A stretch of DNA of 64,000 nt from NCBI RefSeq assembly GCF_905475395.1, contig NC_058339.1, positions 38,697,172 to 38,761,171 of the forward strand, written 5' to 3'. Position numbers and translations under genes: made by a program. Below are positions 11,636 through 24,850 of the stretch, piece after piece. Source of the DNA: Chrysoperla carnea. Its lineage: Eukaryota > Arthropoda > Insecta > Neuroptera > Chrysopidae. Position 1 is the stretch's first letter, and the number at the start of each line of letters is the position of its first letter. The notes below the pieces were generated by a model. That model was given only the letters and a program-made list of their open reading frames with translations. It searched no databases and was not told the DNA's origin.

Positions 11636-12545
11636 ATCTAGCTATTTTGCCGCTCTGAGCAAAAATAATGTTCGCCGCCCTTACACTAACACATGAGCTT
11701 GTGAAGATGTTATATGTAAGATATTTTTGGAATTATGTAAAATTAATATGTGTTAGTTTACTGGGGCTTCTGAACAAGTATACAAAAGTTCCTGAGAGTA
11801 TGTATTTATGTATGTATGCATGCATGTTTGTAAGCTAAAAGTGAAAAATAAGGGTCGTCCACTAAACTACGGCAGATTTGTGACAACCGATATATCATAT
11901 TTTAATGATTCCTCTAAAATTATAGGAATGTAAGATAAAAGTTCTTATATGCAAAGTAATGGAAATAATTACTTCTATGAACGTTTATGGGGTCCGTTTT
12001 TGTATAAAACTTTTCCGTCCGTTTTGCCTAAAATTTATGGTTTGCGTAAACTGTACGGAAAAATATTTCGATAAAAAAATGATACTTTTTTAATCAATAA
12101 CAACTTTCTAATTTAAAGTGTTCACCTATCGATTTCTAGTTATGAAGCAGAGTGAGTTTGAAAACCTAGGTCAAGTTTAATGTCTGTGTAAGATGTGCGC
12201 CTATATACCCAACATTTTTCGTTTGAATTTTTATCGATAAAAGTTATTTTTCGAGTTTCAAGCATATGTCGGCTTAAAAAAGACACCTTGTATACAGGGT
12301 ATATGTATTATATGTATAGTTTAACTTAAATGCATAAATTGCAATAGTGTTTTTTCAGCGTTTTATGTTCTTTATAAATTATAATGAATTTTTCCATATA
12401 CCAGTTTTCGGGGTAGTGCTGGTCTTATTGAGTCCCGATTATGGAGATTACTATATACAATATTTTAAGGATTTACCGGCCCAAAATTTTGCCACTCTGG
12501 GCGGTTGCCCGACTCGCTCCCCCTCTGGATCGTGCACAGTACCCA
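11636..12545. mobile_element. Probable hAT-like non-autonomous element
   Basis: The left end has CAGGGACCGATCTAGC followed by TTGCCGCTCTGAGC and GCCGCCCTTA. The right end, read on the minus strand from about 12540, has ACTGTGCACGATCCAGAGGG followed by GGGCAACCGCCCAGAGTGGC. The mirrored GGATC/GATC and CCGCCC-type blocks suggest one element of about 0.9 kb, but the target duplication is not clear. It could instead be two separate fragments. Confidence 0.4.
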
Positions 12546-15500
12546 TTGGATTGAACTTGAAAGGTTCATTCTACGAAGAATTGACTGTAATCAAAAGACA
12601 ATAATTACATTTTTTTTTATTTATTCTTCACTTGTTTCGTTCAATAAAAGATAATAATATTGATGATGACTATTCACCTTTTTTTAATGTGATTATCTAT
12701 ATTTATATATATATTGAAGCTGTTATAATTGCTTCTTCTTGCTATTACAATAATTAAAATTCATCATTGCAATAACTAACAACTGGTGGCTGTCCAACAA
12801 CAGTAGCTTCTTGCAATGATGATAATAAATGCAATACATACTTACAGTCATTGCAATTATAATCCCGTGTGTGTAACATTATAACATTCATTGATTGTGC
12901 TGCGAGATGTTGCACACAAGCCCCACACAATCACATCTACTCGAATTACAGTGTGCAACAGTAAGTTCAGTTTATGAATTTTAGAGAATTATAGCATAGA
13001 TTCCAAACATAGAAATGTGGCACTTAAATCGCTTCTAATCGAGAAAAACACAAATTTTTTTTTCGGAATTGGATGTATTTATATAGAGCCTTAACTCCTA
13101 CTAGCTCGACCCGTTCGGAATTCGGCAGTGCGTTATCCGTGGCTAAAAACAGTGATAAATATCAATAGTAGTTTACTTTATTTTTATTTATAGGCAATTT
13201 TATCACAGATATGATATACAAATTACATAATGAACAAAATAAAATGTTAATATTATTTCTCTAGCCTGTGTTTTCCTAAGTGGAACATTTTTAAACCTTT
13301 AGTCTATTTTATTTGATAAAGAAATAAATAATTCACTTCATTCATCAAAGAGACTGAAATACTGACTGTCAATTTTTTCCATAGCAACAGGAGTTCCCCG
13401 GGAAACTCCTGTTATTGTTATTGGTCCACAAGAGTTTTTTTGTGAGTCACGTATGTATGTATCTACTAAATGAAACACGTTGAAAAACCAATGGCAACGG
13501 TAATTTTTGAAAGTAGCTTCAATCATCTAAATACTCAAAAACATGTAGATTGACGGTTAGTTCATTAATCCTGCAAAATAGTTTATTATGTTACATTCTG
13601 TAAAAATACATTTTTACTTCAAAACAGTAGTAGTTTGTTGCATTTTATAAAATCATTAATAACAATTTATAACATTACAAAAATAAAGTATAAAAAAAAA
13701 ATTTACAACAAACTTCTGTACGTACTGAAATTACATATTAACGGAAGCAAACAACATTCTTTCGTCTGGAATATCCAGAAATGCTTGATCTGAATGTAAA
13801 TCTGAGATGTTTGATGATCAACAAACAAACAGTTCCATCAACTTTTATATCACTCACCACTCACCAGTCACAATTCAAAAACATTTTATTCGATTCGATT
13901 CGATTCACTGATCGTTCGTAATTTATTTATATGTATAAATAAAAATCAATTTTCATCTTCCTTTAAAATACTGAATTGTATATTAACGTATCACGTTGAG
14001 TTGAGTCGTCAGTAGCGGTGACATTGTGTCTACCATTGTTCGTTTGTTTTGATATACTTAATACTTATAAATATAAACGATCAGAGATGTTTTTTGAATT
14101 TAATATGATTTGAGATAAAGTTTTAAATTATTTAGAAAATATACTTTGAAAACTTCAAATGAATTATTTATTAACACGAATAATGATTTAAGATAGTAAT
14201 GTTTCGGGTCCGTCCCTAGCAAAGATATTGTAAATAAAGGCTGATATAGGTATAGGGTAAAGGCTAAAAATAAAAGCATATAGCTCTACCCTTGGCTACC
14301 CTTTATTCATGCACACTTTATAAAATTAAAATATGGTGGGAGCGCTGTGAAGAGTATTTTAAAAATAGAAGCGTTGATAAATTATATTGAGTGTAAGGGC
14401 CCGACACACTTAAACCAGCAGCTACTAATAGGAATGGGTACATAAAAATAGAATTTCGTATACCCGTCATGGTTTTCGTCATTCGAAAGGTTTAGGCGTA
14501 TTTTTAAATTTTTGAATTTTAACGATCATTTTTTGTTTGTTATTCGAAAGTTATTTTCAACACCATACGTTAAAAATTGTTGTAGCTTTGTCTACAATTC
14601 CCGAAAGGCAATTTTCTTTTTTATTAGAATTGCATACCATTCTTTAACATTTTGCAAATTACCTGTAATTCTTTTTTACGTATTTTCTTGACAGCGACTT
14701 TCGGTTAACATATGCAACACAAAAAAAACGTTGTTATACGAAAATAGAAAAGTACGTTTTGCGATTGTGATTTAAACTTCGTTTTCACGATACTTAAAAA
14801 AATGTTTTCGCGCAAATTTTGCGTTTTCTTCCACGGGAAACAAGTAAGTGCGGAACAAAGTAAATTTTAGAAACCGGTAGAAAATTGAAATTTTTGATTA
14901 GCGTTTAAGCTCGTCTTACAAAATATATTTTGGGCAAAAAGAAATCTTAACAATTGATAGGAAATTATTCGGTTTCACCGGGTTTCGAATCAGTAGTAGA
15001 TTTCCAAAAATTACTTGTTTATGATTTTTACATCCTTCAAAATTTTTACCTGAGAGTGATTGTCTATCAAAACGTATGTTGTCAAAATTATGCTTAACTT
15101 TGTGAGATATAATTGAATGATTGTAGATTTTAAAGTAATTTATTTTTAAAACTGCACAAATAGTATATAACAGAAAATTTTATATAATAGTATAACAGAA
15201 AATTTTACTAGTCATAAAAATTACATATTTTTTATTATGAAACTCAACTTTTTACAATTATTTCAAACTTTTATGTACTTTTTATATAAGTCAAGTACCC
15301 GGGTTCGAGTCTCGGCTTCTGTGTAATTCTTTCGTTTCTTTCTATTTGTTCAAAAGAAAATTAGTACTGGCAATGCATAAAACTAAAAAAGTATAGTGAT
15401 GACATATCTTTTTCTACTACTGAGTGTAACAACAAGTTCAGTACACAATTTCAGCTCAAGTACTCCTAATTTTTTAAGGAATTTTTAGGACTACACAAAA

Positions 15501-16342
15501 ATTTATTTAGGACTGCAACATTTGTGGAGAACCATACATCATAATTCATTCCAATGGATAAAAATGGTATTTTTGGAATGAGGTGTCTGTAAAATGCAAA
15601 ACGTGATGTCACTTTTAATAATTTGCTTAGGTAATATCTATTAATTTTTGGGAACTAGCGAAAATGAATTTCCGAATTTCTAATTTTAATTAAACTATCA
15701 AAAAATATATGAATTAAAAATCTGCTTAGGAAATTCAACTATAAAGTGAATACCTACTATTACTACGATTCAAAATGTTCCTCTTTACAATGTAAGCTAT
15801 CCCGTTAAGCTTATGGAATGAACATAAGTGAAAATAAATAATTAGCCGCTACTGATTCAATAATAATAAAAATAAATGCGAAGTCATTGATCGCACTAAG
15901 TACTCTTTTTTTTATAAGTGATTCAAAAATTTATGATATGTGATTTTCCAATAAATTTTGTACAAAAAACCTATACACACATGTACACATTTAATGTAAT
16001 AAGTATACACAAGTCAAGGTGAATATAATCTTTAGAGGCTCTGAAAATGTCTTTCTCAATAAGTAAGTTTTAACGGATTGGATCGTGGCGGATTCAGAGC
16101 CAGTGTAGAAGGTGAAATTGCAAAAAAGTAATAAAAATTGAGCGTGCTATCACTTCGATTTTCTCTTCCAAATTCAGCTACTGATTCAGTAAAATTAATT
16201 TTCTACAACTTTGCTTATTTTAAATATTTCCATTTTACTAACACTGGATATCCGAGAATTTTGAAATTTTGGTACAGTACAGACTTGAATACTTGCAAAT
16301 ATGAATAAAATACGGATTTTCTTTTTGCATTGTTTTTTACAT
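12546..16342. other. Gene-free region
   Basis: No coding region or RNA gene is recognised. Visible items are a (CGATT)n pentamer tract near 13890-13907, a TGGTGGGAGCGC motif at 14334-14345 that recurs elsewhere, a B-box-like GGGTTCGAGTCTCGG at about 15300-15314 (probable SINE scrap) and a hAT-end-like GTGGCGGATTCAGAGCCAGTG near 16087. TCAGTAG at about 14011 resembles an arthropod initiator, but nothing downstream supports a transcript. Confidence 0.4.
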
Positions 16343-16346
16343 TTAA

Positions 16347-16896
16347 GGTAGTACGAGCTCCAAGGTAAGTTTAGACTTGTACTTGAAATTATTTGTATAT
16401 GATTTTCAATTTTGATGAAGAATTTTGTTATAACTTCGTGAATGTAGGTGAAAGATAAGAATAAAATTTTTCGATATTTGCCTTGGTTTTCGAAATATTG
16501 AAAGCTAAATAATTAAACAAAATTTTCATATATTTACGATTATTTGAAAATTACTCCAGATATCGAAAAATTTTATTCTTACTTTTCGTCTTATATTGTC
16601 AAGTTATAACATAATTCGCCATCAAAATTGAAAATATTATTTATTAAGGTTTGAACTTTTTTAATAGTTTTTTTTTTTAATTGGCACCGACTAGTTTTGA
16701 AAAAATCTATGAAAACATCCATCTACCGTTTTCCCATAAGACCAATGTTAAATATGCCTACTTTTGAAGTCATTTATTTATTTAAATAATCGGGCAACTC
16801 CCCCTAAAATTTTCAGAATTGATTTAAACTTAGTCCAACTTCATATAAAAAAGAATAAAGCCTTTTATACAAAATTTTCCTGGCGCTCGTACATCC
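16347..16896. mobile_element. TTAA-flanked MITE, copy 1
   Basis: TTAA at 16343-16346 and 16897-16900 flank terminal inverted repeats GGTAGTACGAGCTCC and (minus strand) GGATGTACGAGCGCC. Within it, a second pair of arms (about 16399-16480 and 16561-16650) matches around TTTTCAATTTTGATG, TTATAACTT and AAGAATAAAATTTTTCGATAT. There are no open frames. TTAA duplication is typical of piggyBac-like insertion, but the ends do not begin with the usual CCC, so the superfamily is uncertain. A second element with the same end design is at 40306-40805. Confidence 0.65.
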
Positions 16897-16900
16897 TTAA

Positions 16901-19900
16901 GCAAGTCGAATAAACTTTTTTCCGTCAGAAAATTAGAGAGACCATACTTTATCGACTAATTGTGTATTTTATTGGATTCAGTCAATTACCGAAAGCTGTG
17001 TTTAAAACCATTGAAGTCGCAAATACTTCTGTGAATATTGGATAGACTTGCGAGAGACTTACCTCAGTTTTATAGAAAGCGGTAAAATGACAAATTCTAG
17101 AACTGTTTATTTTCTAAAACATGCTAATGGTGAATATTTCCATCCAAGAAATTTTCAATTTTATGTCTCCTTCTGCGATTAAATCACCAATAGTAAAAAT
17201 TAGGGAATTTCGTATACGAGACTATTGTAAATCAGAACGAGATGATATTGCAAATTATCGCTTATTATATTTTTCTAGATCGGCACTAAATTTCTATAAA
17301 TGTTGCAATCGTGTGAAGCCCTGGCCAAAATATACACATTTTTGCAGCATGTTTTTCAAGTTGTTTGAAGTGTAAGGGGATCATAAATTTTTTAAATTTT
17401 CGGATTAAAAACCAGAACTTTCTATCAGAAAGTTAAAAATAATATATATAAATGAATTGTGATTGAAATATGAATTGTGTATAACAGAACACATATGTTC
17501 ATTTCTTTTTAAAAATATACACAGGTGCACCATCTTTTTTACACACACACTAACGCACACATACTCACAGTTGGATAAAAATTTTTTCTATAATTAAAAA
17601 TGTAGTTTATAAAGTTTTAATTAAATACCACATAATATATAACTGCTATACATTTTATTATTTTAAACTCGTATGCGACGATCGATTTTAAATGATTGAT
17701 TTGTCATCCAGCAAAATATATGGTTTGAGATTCGGTAGAGCCGTCGAGTTGAGTTCTTAATTTCTTCTTATTTTTCCTTGATTCTATATTTTTTAGATTA
17801 TTTAGAATTTTGGCTTCTCTGTATCTTCTTTTCGTTTGTGTTCTGTTGTGTAGTAAGGTATCGCTAAAGGCTAAATTCTAGAAATTAAATAAAAAATATT
17901 ATTTAAAAAATCAAAAAATCCGACTGAGTTAAATATAAACTGAAAGAAAAAAAGTTCCGCTAGTTACAAAAGCGTATTTTTTAGTTTTTTAAACTATTAT
18001 TTATTTTGTGTTTTTTAGTTTATTATAGACTATTATTTATTTATCAAAAATTCAGTATGGGTAAATATGGTGGGAGCGCAAGTAAAAGTATATATTTTCA
18101 GATATGGAAATCGTTAATTCAGAAAATCTTGATCAGAATAATTAAATAAACTTATTAAATTATTCTATTGCCATCGGTCCTTGATAAGTATGCCAAATTT
18201 CGAGTTAATCCGACTTATTGAAGGGGGGTAAAATTATGTTCAAAGTTTCCGTTACATAATTACATACTAACATACGTATGAAGCTAATAAAAGCGTGTTA
18301 AAAAGACACCCATCCGTAATTTTATATCTGGATGTACTGCACATGTATAATTTAAAATATTTATACCTATTTTCAAATATATATTTTGATAATAATAATT
18401 AATAATAAAATGTCTATTTTCATAACTTGATAAACGAAAACTTAGGAAAAAATTATTAAATACAATTTTACACCTCTTTTCTTAAACTACATTATTTTTT
18501 CTTAAACTATGTCACAGACAATCTTTTTAATTTCTCGGCATTTATTATATAACTACTATCAAACCGTTTAGTTCAATATTATTATTATATTTTTATCCAA
18601 TTCCAAGATTTTAATCTTATAAAAAAAAAGTTTATGTTTATTGAATAACTTAATTTTTTTATTGAACTTTTATCTCTTTTAAGAACTTGAAAGAAATTGT
18701 CGTTTCATTCAATAATATTCTATAATAATAATTGTTCGATTAATTGAAATTTATTGGTTTATTAAAAATAATACTTTTCTAGAAAGTTCTATAAAATAGT
18801 TTATAATTATTTTTTAATTGAAATTTATTATCTGAGACTGTTCGGATCCTTTGAAAGAATAATTTAAAATAAAACAATTATTTTCTTGAGAATGAAGTAA
18901 AATTTTTCGTAGATCAACTATACATTCCAAAAATTTGTATAGTGAAATTCTGTGGCATAAAACAGGCAATATCAAAAACGACTGTATTCTTTTCCTCAAA
19001 TGATTTTCCGATATTGTATCCAACAGATATTTGAACTTTCAGACTTTTTTAACTCAGACTTTACCATCATACCGACTTTTGTTTGCACTGATTTGTTGCG
19101 CAGACAAAATTCTATAGAAGTCTGTGTGAAGTTGGTATTGTGTGGACCTACCATAAGGGTGGAATATTTAAAAAACCATCCTGTATATATTGAATCATTG
19201 ATTACTATTATTAATAGATAAAAATATATTATTATTATTAGACACTTGACAAGTTTATAATACGATAAATATTTTCTCACGCTTTGGTTGTTAAACAAAA
19301 AAGATAAAAACATAAAACAGTATATATCATCAATTAGTATTAGAGGAAAAGATATAGATAAAACCTCTCTTTCAGTCTACGAGTCCACACTACTCCATCA
19401 GGAATGATGAATCACTTAAGTATCAGAAAGAAGAATTAGAATCTCAAAGGAGTGTGAACTGCCCTAGTGTATTGGATTATTAATTTTTTGATAGAAAGTT
19501 ATTGTTTTCATTTGAAAAATTTATGATATCTGTGCCTACCAGTCAATTATTTTTGAAAATTCAAATCGTAGATTCAATCCCAGTTTATGTGTGTTTTTCT
19601 TCATTTCTAAACATTGATGTTAAATACCTAAACATTGAAAGTAGTTAAACGCTGGTCCTCTCATTTAATACCTACAGGTAGTTACAAAGCTAGTAAATTC
19701 TAGTCAGCACGATAAGCTTTAAAATGCGGGATAAATAATGAAATTTAGTAAAGAAATAACGAAAATATCGCGTACCCAGTATATTTAAGATTTTGAAAGT
19801 GCATAAAATGGACACTAAAACGAAAACGCTATGGATTATTTCTTCTTCTCTGGTATATTTTATTTTACTGCTTTTATGTTTAAAAAAACTACATTTCTTA

Positions 19901-22514
19901 TCTAGCACTAAATATTTGTGTTTTATAATTTCTTTTCTCATAAGTGCAGATGTAAACCTGGGTACGTTTTCACTTATAAATTTCTGTGCAGCTATTGGTA
20001 TTGGTATATAAGGGATTTCAACTAACCCATAAAACTTAAGTTTTTATTATAAGTACTCCCTTTCTTAGTTTAAATTTGATTGAACGAAATTTAATTCTTA
20101 TCATTTCCACAAAAAAGGGTTAAAAATCGATCCAAAGTTTTTCCGGCCGACAGTCAGCAGACATGAAGACACTACGAGTTAAAAGAAAGAAAGTAAAAAT
20201 ATATTGGATTAACGATTTAACGAGTACTCGTCGAAGGTGTAATTTTGAATAACAAAACGAAATACGAATGGATATCTGCAATCGTATTTTCAGATATTTT
20301 TTAAACTACAATTCTCAAAAGGAACATTTATGGTGGCACAGAAGAATGGAATTCTATGAGATTTTGCTAGGACTATAATCAAAGTCAGCCAGTTTTTAGT
20401 ATCTTTCATGATATCATTTTCATAGTTTTTTAAGCCGTGTATGATACCGTGGATACAGCGGATCGAACATCATATATGATCGATGCCAGCTTACATACAT
20501 CGATTCCAGTTTATCTGATATCGAAATTACTTCATTGATACATCAAATTATATCGAAGCATCCCATTCTTAGTAACAGAATTTCACAGTGATAAAATCTA
20601 TTTTTCAAGCTATTATTTCTAGATAGTTTGGTTGAAGATTCTTGCCCTTCAAGTTGAAATTTAAAAAGGAATTTGCAACACTTTGTATTGATTTAAAACA
20701 AAAATAAATGAATATTTTGTATATTTTAAACAAAGTTAAAAGTTGTTAAAATTGTTATTTTGTGTTTTCATCAAAGAAGTTTATTATTATTATTATTATT
20801 TTTTTTTTAAATATGGGCACATACTACATATTTTTAATGGGATTTTTTAGAGTAATGTTTATTTATATATTGATTAGTTATTATAACATATATACATATA
20901 TAATTTATAAGAGTATCAATAAAATTAGTTATGCATAATATAATATAAAAGTAAGATGTATGCATATATGCCAGCCAAAATAGCAACAAAAAAACTATTC
21001 CATGATGGCAAAAAGTTCAGCCACCTTCCTATTACTTTCAAACGCTATTCAGAAAAAAATGCTTAAATTTATCTGAGCTCATACACACACTCGCGCTTTT
21101 TTTTGCATGCCATTTTCACGTTATTTATTGACTGTGAAACTTCTCTGGTAAGTGCGCATGTGTTGTGCTTAATAAATAAGAGTACCTAAATTACTAAAAT
21201 CGACTGATTTAAACTATTGTAAAACCTGGACCGCGTTCCATCACTTGGCCTTAATTCCATTTTAAAAAAGTACTTTATCTCTCTGCCACCCCCTCCCAGG
21301 AGCTCTATGAGTTGTTAACAGATCCGTATTATAGTCCTTTTGAACTCAAAGTAATTTAAGGGTTGTCATTTTTTTAACCGTCTCTTTATATAACGGATGG
21401 GTGGTCCAGTAACTATTATGATCAGAAAGTCTTCCCCCGCCAGCGTAAAAAGTGTGAAACAAAATACGAAAGTACGAAAGGGATAAAAGGAATGAATGCG
21501 ATAATAATTTTTGTTAAGTTGGAGTGCGCAACGAAGATATCAATTTTCGGTATAATATAATGCTCAGGCAAACGCTGTTCTGCAATTTACTTTCTTTTTT
21601 ATCTTTTACCCAGTAGGTTTTGTTGTCAGGTTATTAGAGGTAAATCGTTTTTTTAATGCGTGCCACCAAAGAAGTCAATCCATGGTGACTTAATCTAACT
21701 TAGTTGAGTAACTTTAAAGGTAGCTATACAAAGTAAATCCTAGTTAATTCCAACTGGGATGATCAACTCTTTTTCAATTTTTTATTTTTTAGCAATTGGA
21801 CACAAAATACCTGCAGGTAGTTACTGGACTTTACGATTTAGATTTGTGTTCTTTGAGAGTCGAAAACGAAAATCCGGTTTTGAGGATGTTTGAAAACGCT
21901 TCGACCAGTTTCAATAAGGAAGGATAATATGTATTGAAATCAAAGAATTCTTTGCCCTCAGTTCCAGTTTCTATTTTCCTATCCAGTTTCATTTAAACCG
22001 GCATCAGTAGGAATAACACAGTAAAATGCGGGGTTTGGCGCGGGATATTGCTAAAAAAGAAATTTTAGTATTCAAATATGAAAACAACTGTAAAGTAAAC
22101 TGTAAATTTAATAAATTTGTGTAAGCTGTTATGCCTGCAGTATATGAAATTTAAAAAAAAAAACTGATATACGTTTTTGAACTGAGCATTACCTACAATA
22201 AATTTATATAAAATTAAATTAAAATAAATTGAACTTACTACATTTAATTTTATGACTTTATTATTAAAAACTATTTGATATCAGTTTACAACTTAACTAA
22301 CATTTTAAATTGATTGACTATGTTAAAGGAAAAAAAACTATTTATGGAATTTATAAACATCATTTTCAAACAAATGTTTTTAAATTGTAATATTACATAC
22401 ATTATATATGTAGTTTGCTTTTTAATTTTATAATATATGTAATATAATCAATATAGTAGAGAGTAGTCACAATCTTACCTCAACTTTATAGAGCTAGTGC
22501 ATCAATTCGATTTA
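16901..22514. other. Gene-free AT-rich region
   Basis: No gene is recognised; short open frames here have no recognisable domains and lie in very AT-rich sequence. Visible items are TGGTGGGAGCGC at 18068-18079, a SINE-like B-box scrap near 19566-19582, (ATT)n near 20780-20802, and a segment at about 21310-21345 (TCCGTATTATAGTCCTTTTG) that recurs near 44459-44478. Confidence 0.4.
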
Positions 22515-22861
22515 CTTTTTATACCATGTATATATGAAATATACATAGTATAAATTAAGTTTAGTCCCAAGTTTGTAATGAGTTAAAAAAAAGAAAATTT
22601 TCGTATAGGTGTTCATAGAATAATCTAATTAGTTCATTTTCGGTTGTCCGTCCGTCTGTCTGTGAACACGATAACTCAAAAACGAAAAAAGATATCAAGA
22701 TTTTTGAGTTATCGAGTTGACAGACGGACGGATGGACGGACAACCGAAAATGGACTAATGGACTAATACCAAATTTTGTGCGTAGCATCAATATTTTTAA
22801 GTGTTACAAACTTGGGATTAAACGTAGTATACCTTGCAAATTACATGTATGGTATAAAAAA
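22515..22861. mobile_element. Palindromic repeat element with GGACGG spacer, copy 1
   Basis: The ends TTTTTATACCATGTA and (minus strand) TTTTTTATACCATACATG are inverted repeats. Just inside, TTTAGTCCCAAGTTTGTAA is mirrored by TTACAAACTTGGGATTAAA. The centre is a second palindrome: CGGTTGTCCGTCCGTCTGTC, a loop rich in AACTCAAAAACG, then GACAGACGGACGGATGGACG. The whole unit can fold on itself. It is non-coding. A partial second copy is at 41045-41347, which makes it a dispersed family. Confidence 0.75.
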
Positions 22862-24255
22862 TAGTAGCACTTTTTAAAGAAAAGCCTTAGTTTCTTTAAA
22901 GAGAAACTTAAACTTAAACCGGGCCCTGGTTACAAATAAGTACAAGTAACCAAAAGTAAGTATGTATATCCATTGGTCGTTAGAGCAGATATATTTGCAG
23001 ATTATATAATTCCATTGAATATTGGTCTCTATAGCCGATATATGTCATTATATCTAAATAGCCAATACATTCATAATGTGTTTATTATATAAGAATTCAG
23101 TCGTAACTTTTCAATTTTGTCGTTAAAACAGATTTTCAATGTATTGATATGAAATGTCCAAGTTGGATTCATATTCCAAAATACTTTTTATTAAAATTAA
23201 AATTACGACCTTGTAAATTTATCATAATTTAAAAAAATATATATTTCCATTAAAGTATATTTTATATGAAGATATATATATTTCATTTTTCCTTTTCATA
23301 ATTTTATGAAAAATCTAAAACTAATAAAAATTTTGGTCTTATCTTCAATGATATTTAATAAATTTTTACAAATTTGGATAATGATCGAAAATTTAGATAT
23401 CGAATTACTTGTAAATTTTTAAATTGGTATCAAGATCTAACAGTTCCTTATACACAGATGCAGAAAAACAATTGGCCCGCAAGTTCCGTACAAATAAAAT
23501 ATAGCCCATGTTACTTGCTGAAAAATGTAGCATTCTATAGGTGAAAGAATTTTTAAAATCAATTAAGAGGTGGACTCAAAATGACGAATTTTTATACAAA
23601 CTTTCATGTCTTTCCGAAAGGGGGAGTGAATTTCCGAAAATACTTTCTTCAATGACAACTATAGCATAAAATCAATATCCTCTCAATTTCAAACTTATGT
23701 TAGTGGGTTAGGCTGGGCGTTATTATGTCAGTCATTTTATATACTAACTTAATAAATAGATATCTACTGGTCTGAAGTTACTTCTTTGACATTTGAAGTA
23801 GTTTTCGGATAAAATTTCAAGGGGAGTTTGTCAAAGCCCAGGTAGTTTTCCTTCGAATGATAGTCTAAAGTTGTCCGAAATAATGTTCTACATGGCAGTT
23901 TTTCAAATTCACATAAGGCATTTACAGGAGATCGAATTTGAAATTGAAATGATATTTTAAAATTCAAGGGAAAAAAATTGTTTAAAAAAGGTTTATTTTT
24001 AGATTTTAATCGTATTAAACCTTCAGGCATTCATCTTAATTTATTAATTAAATTTATTTAAAAATTAAAATAACTTTGTTGGAAAATCTTCCTTCGGGCA
24101 GTAAAAATGGCAACATATTATGTGATTAACATTAAATTAGGCGTGGTAGATACAACTATTAGAGACCAGAACATTTATTTTTTGATAAGGTTAAAACATT
24201 GTACTTAATCACTCAAAAATAATAGCAAAATTCATTTTCTGTGCAACTTTGGTTA
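22862..24255. other. Gene-free region
   Basis: No gene recognised. AACCGGGCCCTGG at about 22917 looks like a hAT-type terminus on the minus strand. A minus-strand open frame (24030-23764) of 88 codons has somewhat mixed composition but matches nothing I know, and I do not call it a gene. Confidence 0.35.
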
Positions 24256-24257
24256 TA

Positions 24258-24850
24258 GAGTGGAGCCTCGATAACTCGAACCTCAAGGGAAATACAAATA
24301 ATTTTGAGTTAAGGAGTCTTTGTCTTAACAAGTAGTTTGAGATCAGGGGCGTAACTACCGCCGTAGCAGCCGTATCAATGATACGGAGCCCCCGGGCTAC
24401 AGAGGCCCCCAGACTAACAATTTACACAATGTATATTTAACCATGTAAACTCACAGCAGCATATTAATGCATCCCTATCTTATAATATTTGGTTACAAGA
24501 AAATACCATCGATATTTTATTGCAAAGTGAAATCAATAGTAAAATTACAGTTTGGAGAGATTTATACCTAATTATGATCCTAGGGAGGCCGCAGTTCAAT
24601 GGGGCCCCCAACCAATTTTGATATAGGGCCCCTCCAAGGCGAGCTACGTTACTGTTTGAGATACAAAGGATTTAATTGCTAAAATTTGGACTTAGAAAGG
24701 CGCGCTTGTATTTTACTAACTACGACGTTATTATATTTAACTAGCTACGACGTACGGGGTCTGCTTCTTGAAATTCAATACCTCGCAGTGGAATAGCATT
24801 TTATTCGAGTTATAAAGTCCAAATAATATCACTTATTTAGGGGTTCAGTG
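24258..24850. mobile_element. Pogo/Tigger-like remnant interrupted by a hAT MITE
   Basis: GAGTGGAGCCTCGATAACTC after TA at 24256-24257 resembles a pogo/Tigger terminus (CAGTGGAACCTCG-type). Text resuming after the nested insertion (24663 on) includes CGCAGTGGAATAGC and ATTCGAGTTATAAAG, similar in style. The far end is not clear, so the right boundary is approximate. Confidence 0.4.
24344..24654. mobile_element. hAT non-autonomous element with exact 8-bp target duplication
   Basis: The element starts CAGGGGCGTAACTAC and ends so that the minus strand reads CAGTAACGTAGCTCG. It is flanked by TTTGAGAT at 24336-24343 and again at 24655-24662, an exact 8-bp duplication typical of hAT insertion. The inside holds GGCCCCC-rich blocks (for example GAGCCCCCGGGC and ATAGGGCCCCTCC). 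It has no coding and depends on a transposase elsewhere. It sits inside an older pogo-like sequence. Confidence 0.85.

Noticed and set aside
14005-14030. TCAGTAG as an arthropod initiator
   Set aside because: The motif is short and common, and no downstream exon or ORF supports a transcript.
15297-15330. B-box-like GGGTTCGAGTCTCGG as a tRNA
   Set aside because: No A box or acceptor stem at the right distance; probable SINE scrap.
23764-24030. Minus-strand 88-codon open frame with mixed composition
   Set aside because: No domain recognised and no supporting splice structure; too weak to call a gene.
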